A stretch of DNA of 64,000 nt from the NCBI GenBank assembly GCA_018262975.1, contig JADFDG010000016.1, forward strand, positions 37,575 through 101,574, in the 5' to 3' direction. The notes below the pieces were generated by a model. The model was not told the DNA's origin. It saw only the letters and a list, made by a program, of their open reading frames with translations, and searched no databases. The translations under genes were made by a program, and so were the position numbers. Within the stretch, counting starts at the first letter, position 1, and every line of letters starts with the position of its first letter. Source of the stretch: Gammaproteobacteria bacterium. Lineage in GTDB: Bacteria; Pseudomonadota; Gammaproteobacteria; Pseudomonadales; JADFDG01. This document shows, in pieces, positions 42,555 to 55,401 of the stretch.

Positions 42555-43369
42555 GCCGGCACCGCCAGGATCACGTGCGAGGCATTGATCAGCGCCGTCA
42601 CGGTCGCGCCCTCGACCAGCGCCAGTTCATCCACCGCGTCGTTGGTCACGATGGCCACCAGCGTGCCGCCGCCGGGCAGTGCGAGTGCCACTTCCGCGTT
42701 CACCGCGCCACGGGTCACGCGTGCCACGTTGCCCTGCAGGCGATTGCGCGCCGACACGCGCACTTTGTCGCCGCAGGCCAGCACAACCCACGGTGCCTTC
42801 ACCAGCGCGATCACGTCGCTGCCCGGCGCCAGCGCCAGCTCCGAGGTGCTCTCGTGGGTGATGGTGGCGTACAGCGTGCTGTCGCCGGGCAGGGCCAGTT
42901 CGATCTCGTCGTTCACCGCGCCGCGGTGGATGGCCGTGACCTTGCCGTGGAACTGGTTGCGCGCCGATGTCTTCATGGAAAGTCTCCGCAGCAATTGCAG
43001 TTGGTCGCCGGCGCCGTTGAGGGCCTGGGTGGCGTCTTCCACGAAGCGCCGGTGCGCCTGCGCGATCAGTTCGTAGCTGGCGACGATCCGGTGGCCCTGT
43101 TCGGTGAGCCGCGTGCCGCCGCCGCCCTTGCCGCCGGTCTCGCGGATCACCAGCGGCTGGCCGGCCAGGTTGTTCATGGTGTCCACCGCGTCCCACGCGG
43201 CCTTGTAGCTCATGCCCATCTCGCGGGCGGCGGCGCTGATGGAACCGTGGGTGTCGATGGCGCGCAGCAGGGCGATGCGGCCGGCGCCGGCCGCGCCGTC
43301 GGGGCCGGCCAGCCAGAAATCGCCACCGACGGCCAGGGCGGGTGAACGGGTGCGGCGGGTGTCGGGCAT
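42551..43369 (-). CDS. modE: Molybdate-responsive regulator ModE
   Basis: The 272-residue protein has an N-terminal winged helix of LysR type (RAIDTHGSISAAAREMGMSY, KAAWDAVDTMNNLAGQPLV, IRETGGKGGGGTRLTEQGHR) and two MOP/TOBE domains in tandem (SARNQFHGKVTAIHRGAVND and SARNRLQGNVARVTRGAVNA). Molybdate binding allows DNA binding and repression of the transporter. It is the first gene of the modEABC operon, with a ModE box 17 bases upstream, so autoregulation is likely. AGGAG lies seven bases before the ATG. Confidence 0.95.
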   Translation of the reverse strand: MPDTRRTRSPALAVGGDFWLAGPDGAAGAGRIALLRAIDTHGSISAAAREMGMSYKAAWDAVDTMNNLAGQPLVIRETGGKGGGGTRLTEQGHRIVASYELIAQAHRRFVEDATQALNGAGDQLQLLRRLSMKTSARNQFHGKVTAIHRGAVNDEIELALPGDSTLYATITHESTSELALAPGSDVIALVKAPWVVLACGDKVRVSARNRLQGNVARVTRGAVNAEVALALPGGGTLVAIVTNDAVDELALVEGATVTALINASHVILAVPA

Positions 43370-43385
43370 GGGAGCACTCCTGTGG

Positions 43386-43412
43386 GCGCTATGTTAGCCC
43401 GTATATAACGGT
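43386..43412 (-). promoter_or_regulatory. ModE box
   Basis: On the plus strand the right half-site TATATAACGGT (43402-43412) is preceded by a CGCTATGT half-site (43387-43394) with seven bases between. This agrees with the E. coli ModE palindrome (CGCTATATA and TATATAACG halves). It directly precedes modE (start 43369), suggesting repression of the operon when molybdate is plentiful. Confidence 0.75.
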
Positions 43413-43479
43413 AGGCGCGCAGGGGAGTGACGGGGGCTTGATGGGGATCAAGGGGTTACCGGCAGGGGGAGGGGTTAGT

Positions 43480-43506
43480 GAGCCGAATAAGCTATTCAAT
43501 CGGCTC
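43480..43506. promoter_or_regulatory. Inverted repeat upstream of the AbiE-like pair
   Basis: GAGCCGA at 43480-43486 and TCGGCTC at 43500-43506 form a seven-base inverted repeat with a 13-base AT-rich centre. A further AGCCGAT half-copy follows at about 43526. AbiEi antitoxins repress their own promoter, so this is a candidate operator. Confidence 0.4.
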
Positions 43507-43552
43507 AGGATGCCCCATCAAGGAGAGCCGATTACGTGGCCCCTGATTTGCT

Positions 43553-43594
43553 TGATGTCGGGTTTTTGCATACCATGAATGTCGGGTTTTTGCA
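43553..43594 (+). repeat. Direct repeat (two 18-base units) in the antitoxin leader
   Basis: The unit TGATGTCGGGTTTTTGCA at 43553-43570 recurs with one change at 43577-43594, so the period is 24 bases. It ends 10 bases before the chosen antitoxin start and may be an operator or part of the leader. The duplication also creates a second in-frame ATG (43575). Confidence 0.5.
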
Positions 43595-43604
43595 GGGTGC
43601 CCCA

Positions 43605-44015
43605 ATGGCCAGGAAGACTTTGGCTGACCGGATCGAAACCCGGTTGGCCCGCAAGAAGGACAACGTGTTCCTGACCCGCGAGTTCCTCGACCTCGGCGGG
43701 GAAGACCAGGTGCTGCGCGCCCTGCGGACCCTGGTGCGTCAGGGGCAACTGGTGAAGCTGGGCTATGGCGTCTACGGCCGGGCCTTCACGTCGCGCCTGT
43801 CCGGCAAACCGGTGCTCCTGAATCCCAATGGCTTTGCCGGTGCGGCCCGGGAGGCCCTGACCAAGCTGGGTGTTGCCTGGGAGCCCACCGAGGCTGAGCG
43901 GGCGTACAACGAGGGGCGCTCGACGCAGATCCCGGTGAACCCTGCCGTGAGGATCAAGGGGCGCTTCTCCCGCCGGCTGAGTGACGGCAACAAGGAGCTG
44001 GTCCTTGAGCGGTAA
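43605..44015 (+). CDS. AbiEi/DUF6088-type antitoxin
   Basis: The 136-residue protein has an N-terminal winged helix (LADRIETRLARKKDNVFLTR, then GEDQVLRALRTLVRQGQLVK and LGYGVYGRA), typical of the AbiEi/DUF6088 antitoxins of type IV pairs, and a short C-terminal domain. The ATG at 43605 is chosen (MARKTL); 43575 and 43536 are in-frame alternatives. It overlaps the toxin gene by 11 bases. Such antitoxins repress the operon and counter the nucleotidyltransferase toxin. Confidence 0.8.
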   Translation: MARKTLADRIETRLARKKDNVFLTREFLDLGGEDQVLRALRTLVRQGQLVKLGYGVYGRAFTSRLSGKPVLLNPNGFAGAAREALTKLGVAWEPTEAERAYNEGRSTQIPVNPAVRIKGRFSRRLSDGNKELVLER

Positions 44016-44937
44016 TCCGTCCCTGCAGGACCTGCTCGACGTCCAGCAGTACTTCGGCCTGCCAAGCCCGGCACTCGTGGAGAAGGATTTCCAGGTTGCC
44101 CGGGCGCTGGCGTCCATCGCAGCGCTCGATACCGGCCCTTTACGGCTGGTCTTCGGGGGCGGCACGGCCCTCGCGCGTGCCCACCGCCTGATCCACCGGA
44201 TGTCCGAAGACATCGACCTCAAAATCGTGTCAGCGGAGGCTCCTTCGCGCGCCGCACTGCGCCAGCTTCGTCAGGCGATCGCCGAGGCATTGCTCGCAGC
44301 CGGCTTCCAGTTCGATCCCGGTAACCCCGACCACCTCACGGCCCGCAACGAAAGCCGGTACACCCTCTACCGGTTGCCCTATGCGCCGACCACCGAAGGG
44401 CAGGGCGTCTTGCGCCCGACGATCCAGATCGAGACCTCCGTGTGGCCCTTGCGGCAAGCGACCGTCGAGTTGCAGGTCAGGTCGTTCTACGCGGAGGCAT
44501 TCCAGCAGCCGGCAGAAGTCGGGCGCATTTCCTGTGTTTCGATTCAGGAGACCGCCGCGGAGAAGTTTGTTGCGCTGACGAGGCGAATTGCCGCGGAGCG
44601 CGATCTTGCAGTTGATCAGCGTGACAGTACCTTGGCACGCCACATCTACGACCTGCATGTGCTGCGTGACCATTACGACCTTGCAGTCGTCGCAGAAATG
44701 ATCCCGGCGATCATGCAGGCCGATGCCGAGGCTTTCGGCACCCAGTTCCCGCCTTATCGTGAAGATCCTCTCCGTGAAACACTGCGTGCAATTGCGATGC
44801 TGGAAATGGATGCGGACTACGCTCTGGAGTACGACCGGTTCCAGCGCCTTATGGTCTACGGGGCATTAGTTGATTACGGTGCGGGGATGGAGACGTTGAG
44901 GGCGCTGGCCGGGTGTGTGGGCTTATGTGGTTTGTGA
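44005..44937 (+). CDS. AbiEii-type nucleotidyltransferase toxin
   Basis: The 310-residue protein shows the nucleotidyltransferase signature LVFGGGTALARAHRLIHRMS followed by EDIDLKI, with the two aspartates, and the conserved KFVALTRR and HIYDLHVLRDHYD parts. The TTG at 44005 is proposed as start because AAGGAG lies at the right distance; this places the start inside the antitoxin gene. A GTG at 43981 is an alternative. Toxins of this family add nucleotides to RNA (tRNA 3' ends in the mycobacterial relatives). Confidence 0.82.
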   Translation: MSGNPSLQDLLDVQQYFGLPSPALVEKDFQVARALASIAALDTGPLRLVFGGGTALARAHRLIHRMSEDIDLKIVSAEAPSRAALRQLRQAIAEALLAAGFQFDPGNPDHLTARNESRYTLYRLPYAPTTEGQGVLRPTIQIETSVWPLRQATVELQVRSFYAEAFQQPAEVGRISCVSIQETAAEKFVALTRRIAAERDLAVDQRDSTLARHIYDLHVLRDHYDLAVVAEMIPAIMQADAEAFGTQFPPYREDPLRETLRAIAMLEMDADYALEYDRFQRLMVYGALVDYGAGMETLRALAGCVGLCGL

Positions 44938-44986
44938 GCAAGCCGCGAGTGCGGGTTCTCTGCATTTCGTGCCCTGCAGCATGCTG

Positions 44987-45799
44987 CTACCGGGATCGAG
45001 CCACCACCGTTAGCAGGTGCATTGCTTTCTCCGACGTCTGCCAATACTTCCCGACCCGCTGCCAATAGTCATACGCCTGATCGGAGCCGCCCCACGAAAC
45101 GTACCCGTCGTGGTAGCCGGTCGGCCGGCGGTGGGTCTTCTTGAGCAGTTCTTTCGCTACCAGGGGTAGCCGGGAAACCGCTCCCTCCAGAACCTGTTTC
45201 GCCGACTCGACCTTTCCGCACATCACGAGTGCCAATCCCCATGAGTACTGGATGTCGGGGCCGCCATCGTCGCCATGGGCTTGGCAGTGAGTCACCACCT
45301 TGGCCGGCTCACCGGCACCAAACCAGCATTCAGGCAGGATGTAGCGGGTGCCAAGGTTGTCGTTCGGGCAGACGGCCAGCAACCGGCTGAATACCTCGAT
45401 GGCGTCGGCATGATGGCCGTGCTCACGGAACCAGAGCCCAAGGGCGTGGTAGGCCCGCATGAAGGGCCTGTTCTCAAGGAATCCCCAGTCCAGCCTGGAT
45501 CGCTGCCAGGAAAACTCGTCGGGGAAGGCCCGGAGCCCGACGCCGACCGCGGCCTGCCAATAGGCGAACGCAGCCGCCTCGCGGCCCCCCTCCTTATAGA
45601 TGAGCGCCAGGTGATGCAGGGCATCGATGTGGTCGGGGCAACGGGTGACGATGCCAAGCAGCGCTTTTTCGGCGACGGCGACCTTGCCTTCGTCCTGCCA
45701 GGCATCCAGTGCGGCATCAAACTCGTCATGCAGCTCGGTCGGGATGGTGTCGTCCGAAAAGGCCCATTCGTCCTTGTCGACTTGCTGGAGCTTCATCAT
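44987..45799 (-). CDS. TPR-repeat protein
   Basis: The 270-residue protein is built from helical repeats of TPR type: AEKALLGIVTRCPDHIDALH, HHLALIYKEGGREAAAFAYW, AIEVFSRLLAVCPNDNLGTR and FGAGEPAKVVTHCQAHGDDG. It likely mediates protein contacts. ATG 45799 and ATG 45817 (six residues earlier) are both possible starts; an extension further upstream runs into the tRNA-Asn gene. No catalytic motif. It lies between the AbiE pair and the tRNA. Confidence 0.75.
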   Translation of the reverse strand: MMKLQQVDKDEWAFSDDTIPTELHDEFDAALDAWQDEGKVAVAEKALLGIVTRCPDHIDALHHLALIYKEGGREAAAFAYWQAAVGVGLRAFPDEFSWQRSRLDWGFLENRPFMRAYHALGLWFREHGHHADAIEVFSRLLAVCPNDNLGTRYILPECWFGAGEPAKVVTHCQAHGDDGGPDIQYSWGLALVMCGKVESAKQVLEGAVSRLPLVAKELLKKTHRRPTGYHDGYVSWGGSDQAYDYWQRVGKYWQTSEKAMHLLTVVARSR

Positions 45800-45896
45800 G
45801 GGGTGGGTTCCTGTCATGCGCCGGATCTTCCTGACCTCCCCGGCGAGGGAGGGCAGGCGCCCTAGCAAAAAAGAAACGGGCACCAAACGGGCACAT

Positions 45897-45930
45897 AAAC
45901 CAAGGGCGCCCTGAGGCGCCCTTGGTGTTT
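45897..45930 (-). terminator. Hairpin terminator after tRNA-Asn
   Basis: A stem of about 13 pairs (CAAGGGCGCC with GGCGCCCTTG, plus flanking A/T) closes on CTGA. It lies 24 bases beyond the 3' end of the minus-strand tRNA. The symmetric A/T flanks allow action in both directions. Confidence 0.7.
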
Positions 45931-45953
45931 CAAGCCTAACTGCTTGATTTGTA

Positions 45954-46029
45954 TGGCTCCGCCTGCTGGGCTCGAACCAGCGACCCACGGATTAACAGTC
46001 CGTTGCTCTACCGACTGAGCTAAGGCGGA
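45954..46029 (-). tRNA. tRNA-Asn (GTT)
   Basis: The 76-nt cloverleaf begins TCCGCCT and ends AGGCGGA-G-CCA with CCA encoded. The anticodon loop is CTGTTAA, giving anticodon GTT, and the T arm reads CTGGTTCGAGCCCAG. Its 3' end faces the accessory region on the left, as in islands integrated at tRNA genes. Confidence 0.97.
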
Positions 46030-46146
46030 ATTGATCGTTTCACGCGGTGACCGCTTCGGTGGCGGGCCGGGCCCATCGCAAGAATGGGCGTCGTGAGGGC
46101 GCGTATCCTAATGGCGCCCTCACGAAGGGTCAACAGGGTCGCGGGC

Positions 46147-47334
46147 TTACTTCGCCAGCGCCTTGCGGATCCGCCCCATCGCGTCCTTCAGCGTGTCCAG
46201 GCTGGTGGCGATGGAAATGCGCGCATAGCCCTCGGAACCGAACGCCGAACCCGGCACCAGCGCCACGCCCACTTCGTTGAGCAGGTACTCGCAGAAGTCG
46301 ATGTCGTTGTTGATGCCCGGCTTCTTGCCGATCACGCCCTGCACGTTGGCGAACGCGTAGAAGGCGCCGTCGGCCGGCACGCAGCTCACGCCCGGCATGC
46401 TGTTCAGCTCGGCGATCACGTAGTCGTGGCGCTCCTTGAACGCCTTGACCATCGGCACCAGGCAGCCCTGGTCACCGTTGAGCGCCGCTTCCGCCGCCAC
46501 CTGCGAGATGGAGCAGGGGTTGGACGTGCTCTGCGACTGCACCTTGTTCATCGCCTTGATCAGCTTCACCGGGCCGGCCGCGTAGCCGATGCGCCAGCCG
46601 GTCATGGCATAGGCCTTGGACACGCCGTTGAGCACGATGGTGCGGTCATACAGGTCCGGGCACACCGTCACGATGTTCACGAACGGCTCGTTGGCCCACC
46701 AGATCTTCTCGTACATGTCGTCGGTGGCGATCAGCACGTGCGGGTGCTTGCGCAGCACGGCGCCCAGCGCTTCCAGGTCGGCGCGCGTGTAGGCCACGCC
46801 GGTCGGGTTGGACGGCGAGCACAGCACGAACAGGCGGGTCTTCGGCGTGATGGCCGCGTCCAGCTGTTCCGGGGTGATCTTGAAGCGGGTGGCGTCGGTG
46901 GTCTGCACGACCACCGGGGTGGCGTCGGCGATGATCACCATGTCCGGGTAGGACACCCAGTACGGCGCCGGGATGATCACCTCGTCGCCCTTGTCGAGCA
47001 GCGCCAGCGCCATGTTGAAGAAGCTCTGCTTGCCGCCGCTGGACACCAGGATCTGCTCCGGCTTGTAGTCCAGGTTCGAGTCGCGCTTGTGCTTGGCGAT
47101 GATCGCCTTCTTAAGCGACGGGGTGCCGTCCACCGCGGTGTACTTGGTGACGCCCTTGTGGATGGCCTCGATGGCCGCGGCCTTGATGTGGTCCGGCGTG
47201 TCGAAGTCGGGTTCGCCGACGCCCAGGCCGATGATGTCCTTGCCGGCGGCCTTCAGTTCGGCGGCGCGGTTGGACACGGCGAGGGTCGGGGAGGGCTTGA
47301 TGGCGTTGACGCGGTTGGAGAGGCGGATATCCAC
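46147..47334 (-). CDS. aspC: Aspartate aminotransferase (class I)
   Basis: The 395-residue PLP enzyme contains GLGVGEPDFDTPDHI, APYWVSYPDMV, SPSNPTGVAYTRADL, the PLP lysine region LNGVSKAYAMTGWRIGYAAG and the C-terminal arginine region ARISIATS. It interconverts aspartate and 2-oxoglutarate with oxaloacetate and glutamate. The GTG at 47334 (VDIRLSNRV) is chosen since GAGGT lies seven bases upstream and the length is usual for the family. It may also accept prephenate. The gene is divergent from uvrB. Confidence 0.93.
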   Translation of the reverse strand: MDIRLSNRVNAIKPSPTLAVSNRAAELKAAGKDIIGLGVGEPDFDTPDHIKAAAIEAIHKGVTKYTAVDGTPSLKKAIIAKHKRDSNLDYKPEQILVSSGGKQSFFNMALALLDKGDEVIIPAPYWVSYPDMVIIADATPVVVQTTDATRFKITPEQLDAAITPKTRLFVLCSPSNPTGVAYTRADLEALGAVLRKHPHVLIATDDMYEKIWWANEPFVNIVTVCPDLYDRTIVLNGVSKAYAMTGWRIGYAAGPVKLIKAMNKVQSQSTSNPCSISQVAAEAALNGDQGCLVPMVKAFKERHDYVIAELNSMPGVSCVPADGAFYAFANVQGVIGKKPGINNDIDFCEYLLNEVGVALVPGSAFGSEGYARISIATSLDTLKDAMGRIRKALAK

Positions 47335-47523
47335 GGTATGGACCTCGGCAGGCGACAGGGTCGAAGCGGACCCTTGAACGCGGGACCCGGCCAGGGCCCC
47401 CGGAGCGGGCGCCATTCTAAAGGAAGGGGTCGGCGGTTCAATGCGCCGTGGCAATAAAGCGGCGGGCGGGGCGGGGGGTGTAGAATTGACGGTTTACCCC
47501 GGTTACCTGCAGGGTCCAGCCGC

Positions 47524-49536
<2,013 letters not shown>

Positions 49537-49559
49537 CCGACGCCTTACCAGGAGCCCGC

Positions 49560-50843
<1,284 letters not shown>

Positions 50844-50926
50844 GGCAGGGCGGCCGCATTACGGAAAATCGCCTGCCGCCGGCCTTGTCAGCCGGCGGTG
50901 CGGCCGCTATTCTTTGCGCCCTCTTC

Positions 50927-51003
50927 AGGCACATAGCTCAGTTGGTTAGAGCACCACCTTGACATGGTGGGGGTCGGTGGTTCGAATCCACTTGTGCCTA
51001 CCA
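50927..51003 (+). tRNA. tRNA-Val (GAC)
   Basis: The 77-nt cloverleaf starts AGGCACA and ends TGTGCCT-A-CCA. The anticodon loop TTGACAT gives GAC, valine. The T arm reads GTGGTTCGAATCCAC. A terminator follows directly. Confidence 0.97.
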
Positions 51004-51010
51004 GATACGA

Positions 51011-51043
51011 AGGAAAGGCCGCGGAAGCGGCCTTTCCTGTTTT
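51011..51043 (+). terminator. Rho-independent terminator after tRNA-Val
   Basis: A perfect 12-base stem (AGGAAAGGCCGC with GCGGCCTTTCCT) around GGAA, followed by GTTTT. It ends the tRNA transcript and isolates thrS. Confidence 0.85.
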
Positions 51044-51123
51044 GGCGGAACGGTTCCGCCAGCCGATTCAGGCGCTGAATCACGCGGCCTTGCGTATGGG
51101 TCGCCACTGAGGAGTCTGCACAG

Positions 51124-53052
51124 ATGTCCGTATTCATCACCCTTCCCGACGGCAGCAAGCGCGAGTTCCCCGGCCCGGTCACGGTCGCCGAGGTGGCCGC
51201 CAGCATCGGCGCCGGCCTGGCCAAGGCCGCGCTGGCCGGCAAGGTCGACGGCAAGCTCGTCGACACCTCGCACCGCATCGAACAGGATGCCGCCCTCGCC
51301 ATCGTCACCGAGCGCGACGCCGACGGCGTGGAAATCCTCCGCCACTCCTGCGCCCACCTGCTGGCCATGGCCGTGCAGCAGCTGTTCCCCGGCGCGCAGG
51401 TGACCATCGGCCCGGTGATCGAGGACGGCTTCTACTACGACTTCGCCTTCGAGCGCCCGTTCACCCCGGAAGACCTCGAGAAGATCGAGGCGCGGATGTA
51501 TGAGCTCGCCGCGCAGGACTTCACCGTCAGCCGCTCGCTGATGTCGCGCGACGACGCGGTGAAGCTGTTCGAGTCCATGGGCGAGAAGTACAAGGTCGAG
51601 ATCATCCGCGACATTCCCGGTGACCAGGAGCTCAGCTTCTACCGCCAGGGCGATTTCATCGACCTGTGCCGCGGCCCGCACATCCCGAACACCGGCAAGC
51701 TCAAGGCGTTCAAGCTCACCAAGGTGGCCGGCGCGTACTGGCGTGGTGATTCGAACAACGCCATGCTGCAGCGCATCTACGGCACCTGCTGGGCCAACAA
51801 GAAGGACCTCGAGGCCTACGTGAAGCGCATCGAGGAAGCCTCGAAGCGCGACCACCGCAAGATCGGCCGCCAGCTGGACCTGTACCACATGCAGGAAGAG
51901 GCGCCGGGTACCGTGTTTTGGCACCCGAAGGGCTGGGCCATCTGGCAGACCATCGAGCAGTACATGCGCGGCCGCCTTGCCGCCGCCGGCTACCAGGAAG
52001 TGCGCACCCCGCAGGTCGTGGACCTGTCGCTGTGGAAGGCGTCCGGCCACTGGGACAACTACCGCGAGAACATGTTCACCACGGTGGCCGAGGAGCGCCA
52101 GTTCGCGGTCAAGCCGATGAACTGCCCCTGCCACGTGCAGATCTTCAACCAGGGCATCAAGAGCTACCGCGAACTGCCGCTGCGCATGGCCGAGTTCGGC
52201 TCCTGCCACCGCTTCGAGCCGTCGGGTGCCCTGCACGGCCTGATGCGCGTGCGTGCCTTCACCCAGGACGATGCCCACATCTTCTGCACCCACGAGCAGG
52301 TGGGCGAGGAGACTGCCCGCTTCATCGCCCTGCTGCGTGACGTCTACCTGGACTTCGGCTTCAACGAGATCCTGGTCAAGCTGTCCACCCGGCCGGCCAA
52401 GCGCATCGGCACCGACGCCCAGTGGGACGATGCCGAGCAGGCGCTGGCCGCCGCCCTGACCGCGGCCGGCCTGGCCTTCGACCTGCAGCCGGGGGAGGGG
52501 GCCTTCTACGGTCCCAAGATCGAGTTCACCCTCAAGGACTGCCTGGGCCGCCTCTGGCAGTGCGGCACCATCCAGCTGGACTTCGCCCTGCCGGGCCGCC
52601 TGGGGGCCGAATTCGTCGGCGAGGACGGCGCCCGCCACGTGCCGGTCATGCTGCACCGGGCCATCCTGGGGTCCTTCGAACGCTTCATCGGCATCCTCAT
52701 CGAGAACTACGCCGGGGCCTTCCCGGCCTGGCTGGCGCCGGTCCAGGCGGTGGTCATGAATATCACCGACCGCCAGTCCGACTGGGCGGTCACGGTCCGG
52801 GATGCCTTGATAAACAAGGGTTTCCGGGCAGAATCGGACTTGAGGAACGAGAAGATCGGCTTTAAAATCCGCGAGCACACGCTCCAGCGTATCCCCTACC
52901 TGCTCGTGGTCGGGGACAAAGAATCGGAATCCAAGTCCGTGGCCGTGCGTACGCGCGAAGGCGCTGACCTGGGCGTCATGACTCTCGACGAGTTCATGGA
53001 TCGCCTGGGCGCCGACGTTGCGCGTCGCGGCCGCGTTGTTTCGGAGGGTTGA
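51124..53052 (+). CDS. thrS: Threonyl-tRNA synthetase
   Basis: The 642-residue class II synthetase has an N-terminal TGS domain ([20 protein letters not shown]), the editing domain ([20 protein letters not shown], with HxxxH-type zinc residues), and the catalytic core with motif 2 ([20 protein letters not shown]) and the anticodon-binding C-terminus. It charges tRNA-Thr. It is followed by infC after three bases, the usual order thrS-infC-rpmI-rplT. Confidence 0.98.
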   Translation: MSVFITLPDGSKREFPGPVTVAEVAASIGAGLAKAALAGKVDGKLVDTSHRIEQDAALAIVTERDADGVEILRHSCAHLLAMAVQQLFPGAQVTIGPVIEDGFYYDFAFERPFTPEDLEKIEARMYELAAQDFTVSRSLMSRDDAVKLFESMGEKYKVEIIRDIPGDQELSFYRQGDFIDLCRGPHIPNTGKLKAFKLTKVAGAYWRGDSNNAMLQRIYGTCWANKKDLEAYVKRIEEASKRDHRKIGRQLDLYHMQEEAPGTVFWHPKGWAIWQTIEQYMRGRLAAAGYQEVRTPQVVDLSLWKASGHWDNYRENMFTTVAEERQFAVKPMNCPCHVQIFNQGIKSYRELPLRMAEFGSCHRFEPSGALHGLMRVRAFTQDDAHIFCTHEQVGEETARFIALLRDVYLDFGFNEILVKLSTRPAKRIGTDAQWDDAEQALAAALTAAGLAFDLQPGEGAFYGPKIEFTLKDCLGRLWQCGTIQLDFALPGRLGAEFVGEDGARHVPVMLHRAILGSFERFIGILIENYAGAFPAWLAPVQAVVMNITDRQSDWAVTVRDALINKGFRAESDLRNEKIGFKIREHTLQRIPYLLVVGDKESESKSVAVRTREGADLGVMTLDEFMDRLGADVARRGRVVSEG

Positions 53053-53055
53053 GGT

Positions 53056-53601
53056 ATCAAGCGCGAAAATCCCAGGGCTGCGCCGCGTGAGAAGCGCGCC
53101 CGTTTGAACGGCGAGATCAATGTTCCGCAAGTGCGTCTCATCGACGCCGACGGCCAGCAGCTCGGTATCGTTTCCACGCGTGAAGCACTGGAAAAAGCCG
53201 AGGAGCTGGAACTCGATCTCGTCGAGATTTCGCCGGATGCACAGCCTCCGGTCTGCAAGCTGATGGATTACGGCAAGTTCGTCTTTGAGAAGAAGCAAAG
53301 CGACAAGGAAGCCAAGAAAAAACAGCGGCAGATGCAGATCAAGGAAATCAAGATTCGCCCAGGGACGGACGAAGGGGACTACCAGGTAAAACTCCGCAAC
53401 CTGGTGCGTTTCCTCACAGAGGGAGACAAGGCCAAGGTAACCCTGCGTTTCCGCGGTCGTGAAATGGCTCACCAGGAACTGGGCCTCGAAATGCTCAAGA
53501 GGATCTCTGCGGACCTCGCCGAAGTCGGCCAGGTCGAGCAGGAACCGAACCTCGAGGGCAGGGCGATGGTCATGGTCGTGGCGCCGAAGAGGAAGAAGTA
53601 A
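53056..53601 (+). CDS. infC: Translation initiation factor IF-3, ATC start
   Basis: The 181-residue protein has the IF-3 signature: [40 protein letters not shown] and [16 protein letters not shown], and the C-terminal domain that binds 16S rRNA. The start is a non-standard ATC at 53056 (reading I-K-R-E-N-P), preceded by GGAGGG with seven bases spacing and three bases after the thrS stop. Rare AUU/AUC starts underlie IF-3 autoregulation, as in E. coli. A shorter frame from the TTG at 53104 would remove 16 residues. Confidence 0.95.
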   Translation: MKRENPRAAPREKRARLNGEINVPQVRLIDADGQQLGIVSTREALEKAEELELDLVEISPDAQPPVCKLMDYGKFVFEKKQSDKEAKKKQRQMQIKEIKIRPGTDEGDYQVKLRNLVRFLTEGDKAKVTLRFRGREMAHQELGLEMLKRISADLAEVGQVEQEPNLEGRAMVMVVAPKRKK

Positions 53602-53661
53602 CCGGTTCGCCGGTCGCGTATTCCTCGTTGCGAGTACAACCAATAGCGAGAGTTTGCCGTA

Positions 53662-53862
53662 ATGTCGAAGATCAAGATCAAGACCAACCGTGGGGCGGCG
53701 AAGCGTTTTCGCAAGACCGCCAACGGTTTCAAGCGCAAGCAGGCCTTCAAGCGTCACATCCTGACCAAGAAGTCCGCCAAGCGTATCCGTCAGCTCCGTC
53801 CGTTGACGATGGTGCATCCGTCCGACCAGGGTCTGGTCGCGCGCATGCTTCCCCACCTTTGA
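53662..53862 (+). CDS. rpmI: Ribosomal protein L35
   Basis: The 66-residue basic protein contains [20 protein letters not shown] and [14 protein letters not shown], typical for bL35. It is between infC and rplT, as in nearly all gammaproteobacteria. In E. coli L20 represses this pair through an RNA structure upstream of rpmI. Confidence 0.97.
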   Translation: MSKIKIKTNRGAAKRFRKTANGFKRKQAFKRHILTKKSAKRIRQLRPLTMVHPSDQGLVARMLPHL

Positions 53863-53880
53863 TAACGACGGAGAACTGAC

Positions 53881-54240
53881 ATGGCACGTGTTAAGCGGGG
53901 CGTCATTGCCCGTCGTCGTCACAAGAAGATCATGGCCCGCGCCAAGGGCTACTACGGTGCGCGCTCGCGCGTGTACCGCATCGCGTTCCAGGCGGTCATC
54001 AAGGCCGGCCAGTACGCGTACCGCGACCGTCGCCAGCGGAAGCGGCAGTTCCGTGCACTGTGGATCACGCGTATCAACGCGGCGGCCCGCATGAACGGCC
54101 TGTCGTACAGCCGCATGATCGACGGCCTGAAGAAGGCCTCGGTCGAAGTCGACCGCAAGATGCTGGCCGACCTCGCGGTGTTCGACCAGGGTGCGTTTGC
54201 AGCCCTCGCCAACGAAGCGAAGGCCGCTCTCTCCGCCTGA
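53881..54240 (+). CDS. rplT: Ribosomal protein L20
   Basis: The 119-residue protein has [40 protein letters not shown], and [20 protein letters not shown]. It is a 23S rRNA-binding assembly protein and a translational repressor of rpmI-rplT in E. coli. It ends the ribosomal-protein transcript before a strong terminator. Confidence 0.98.
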   Translation: MARVKRGVIARRRHKKIMARAKGYYGARSRVYRIAFQAVIKAGQYAYRDRRQRKRQFRALWITRINAAARMNGLSYSRMIDGLKKASVEVDRKMLADLAVFDQGAFAALANEAKAALSA

Positions 54241-54260
54241 TCGACGCAACACGCAACACG

Positions 54261-54300
54261 AAAGAGGGGAAGCGGCGTCACGCCCTTCCCCTCTTTTTTT
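54261..54300 (+). terminator. Rho-independent terminator after rplT
   Basis: A 10-base stem (AGAGGGGAAG with CTTCCCCTCT) and a run of seven T. It separates rplT from pheS; partial read-through or attenuation would be needed for shared expression. Confidence 0.85.
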
Positions 54301-54351
54301 GCCGGCCGTAGAATGACCGGCCCGCTTTGCCAATATTTTTCAAGGGGTTAG

Positions 54352-55374
<1,023 letters not shown>

Positions 55375-55401
55375 GCCCACCCATTAGATCCGGATGCTGC
55401 A

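Noticed and set aside
50998..54333. Minus-strand open frame of more than 1100 codons
   Set aside because: It is antisense to thrS, infC, rpmI and rplT; composition is His/Leu/Val-rich nonsense without any motif.
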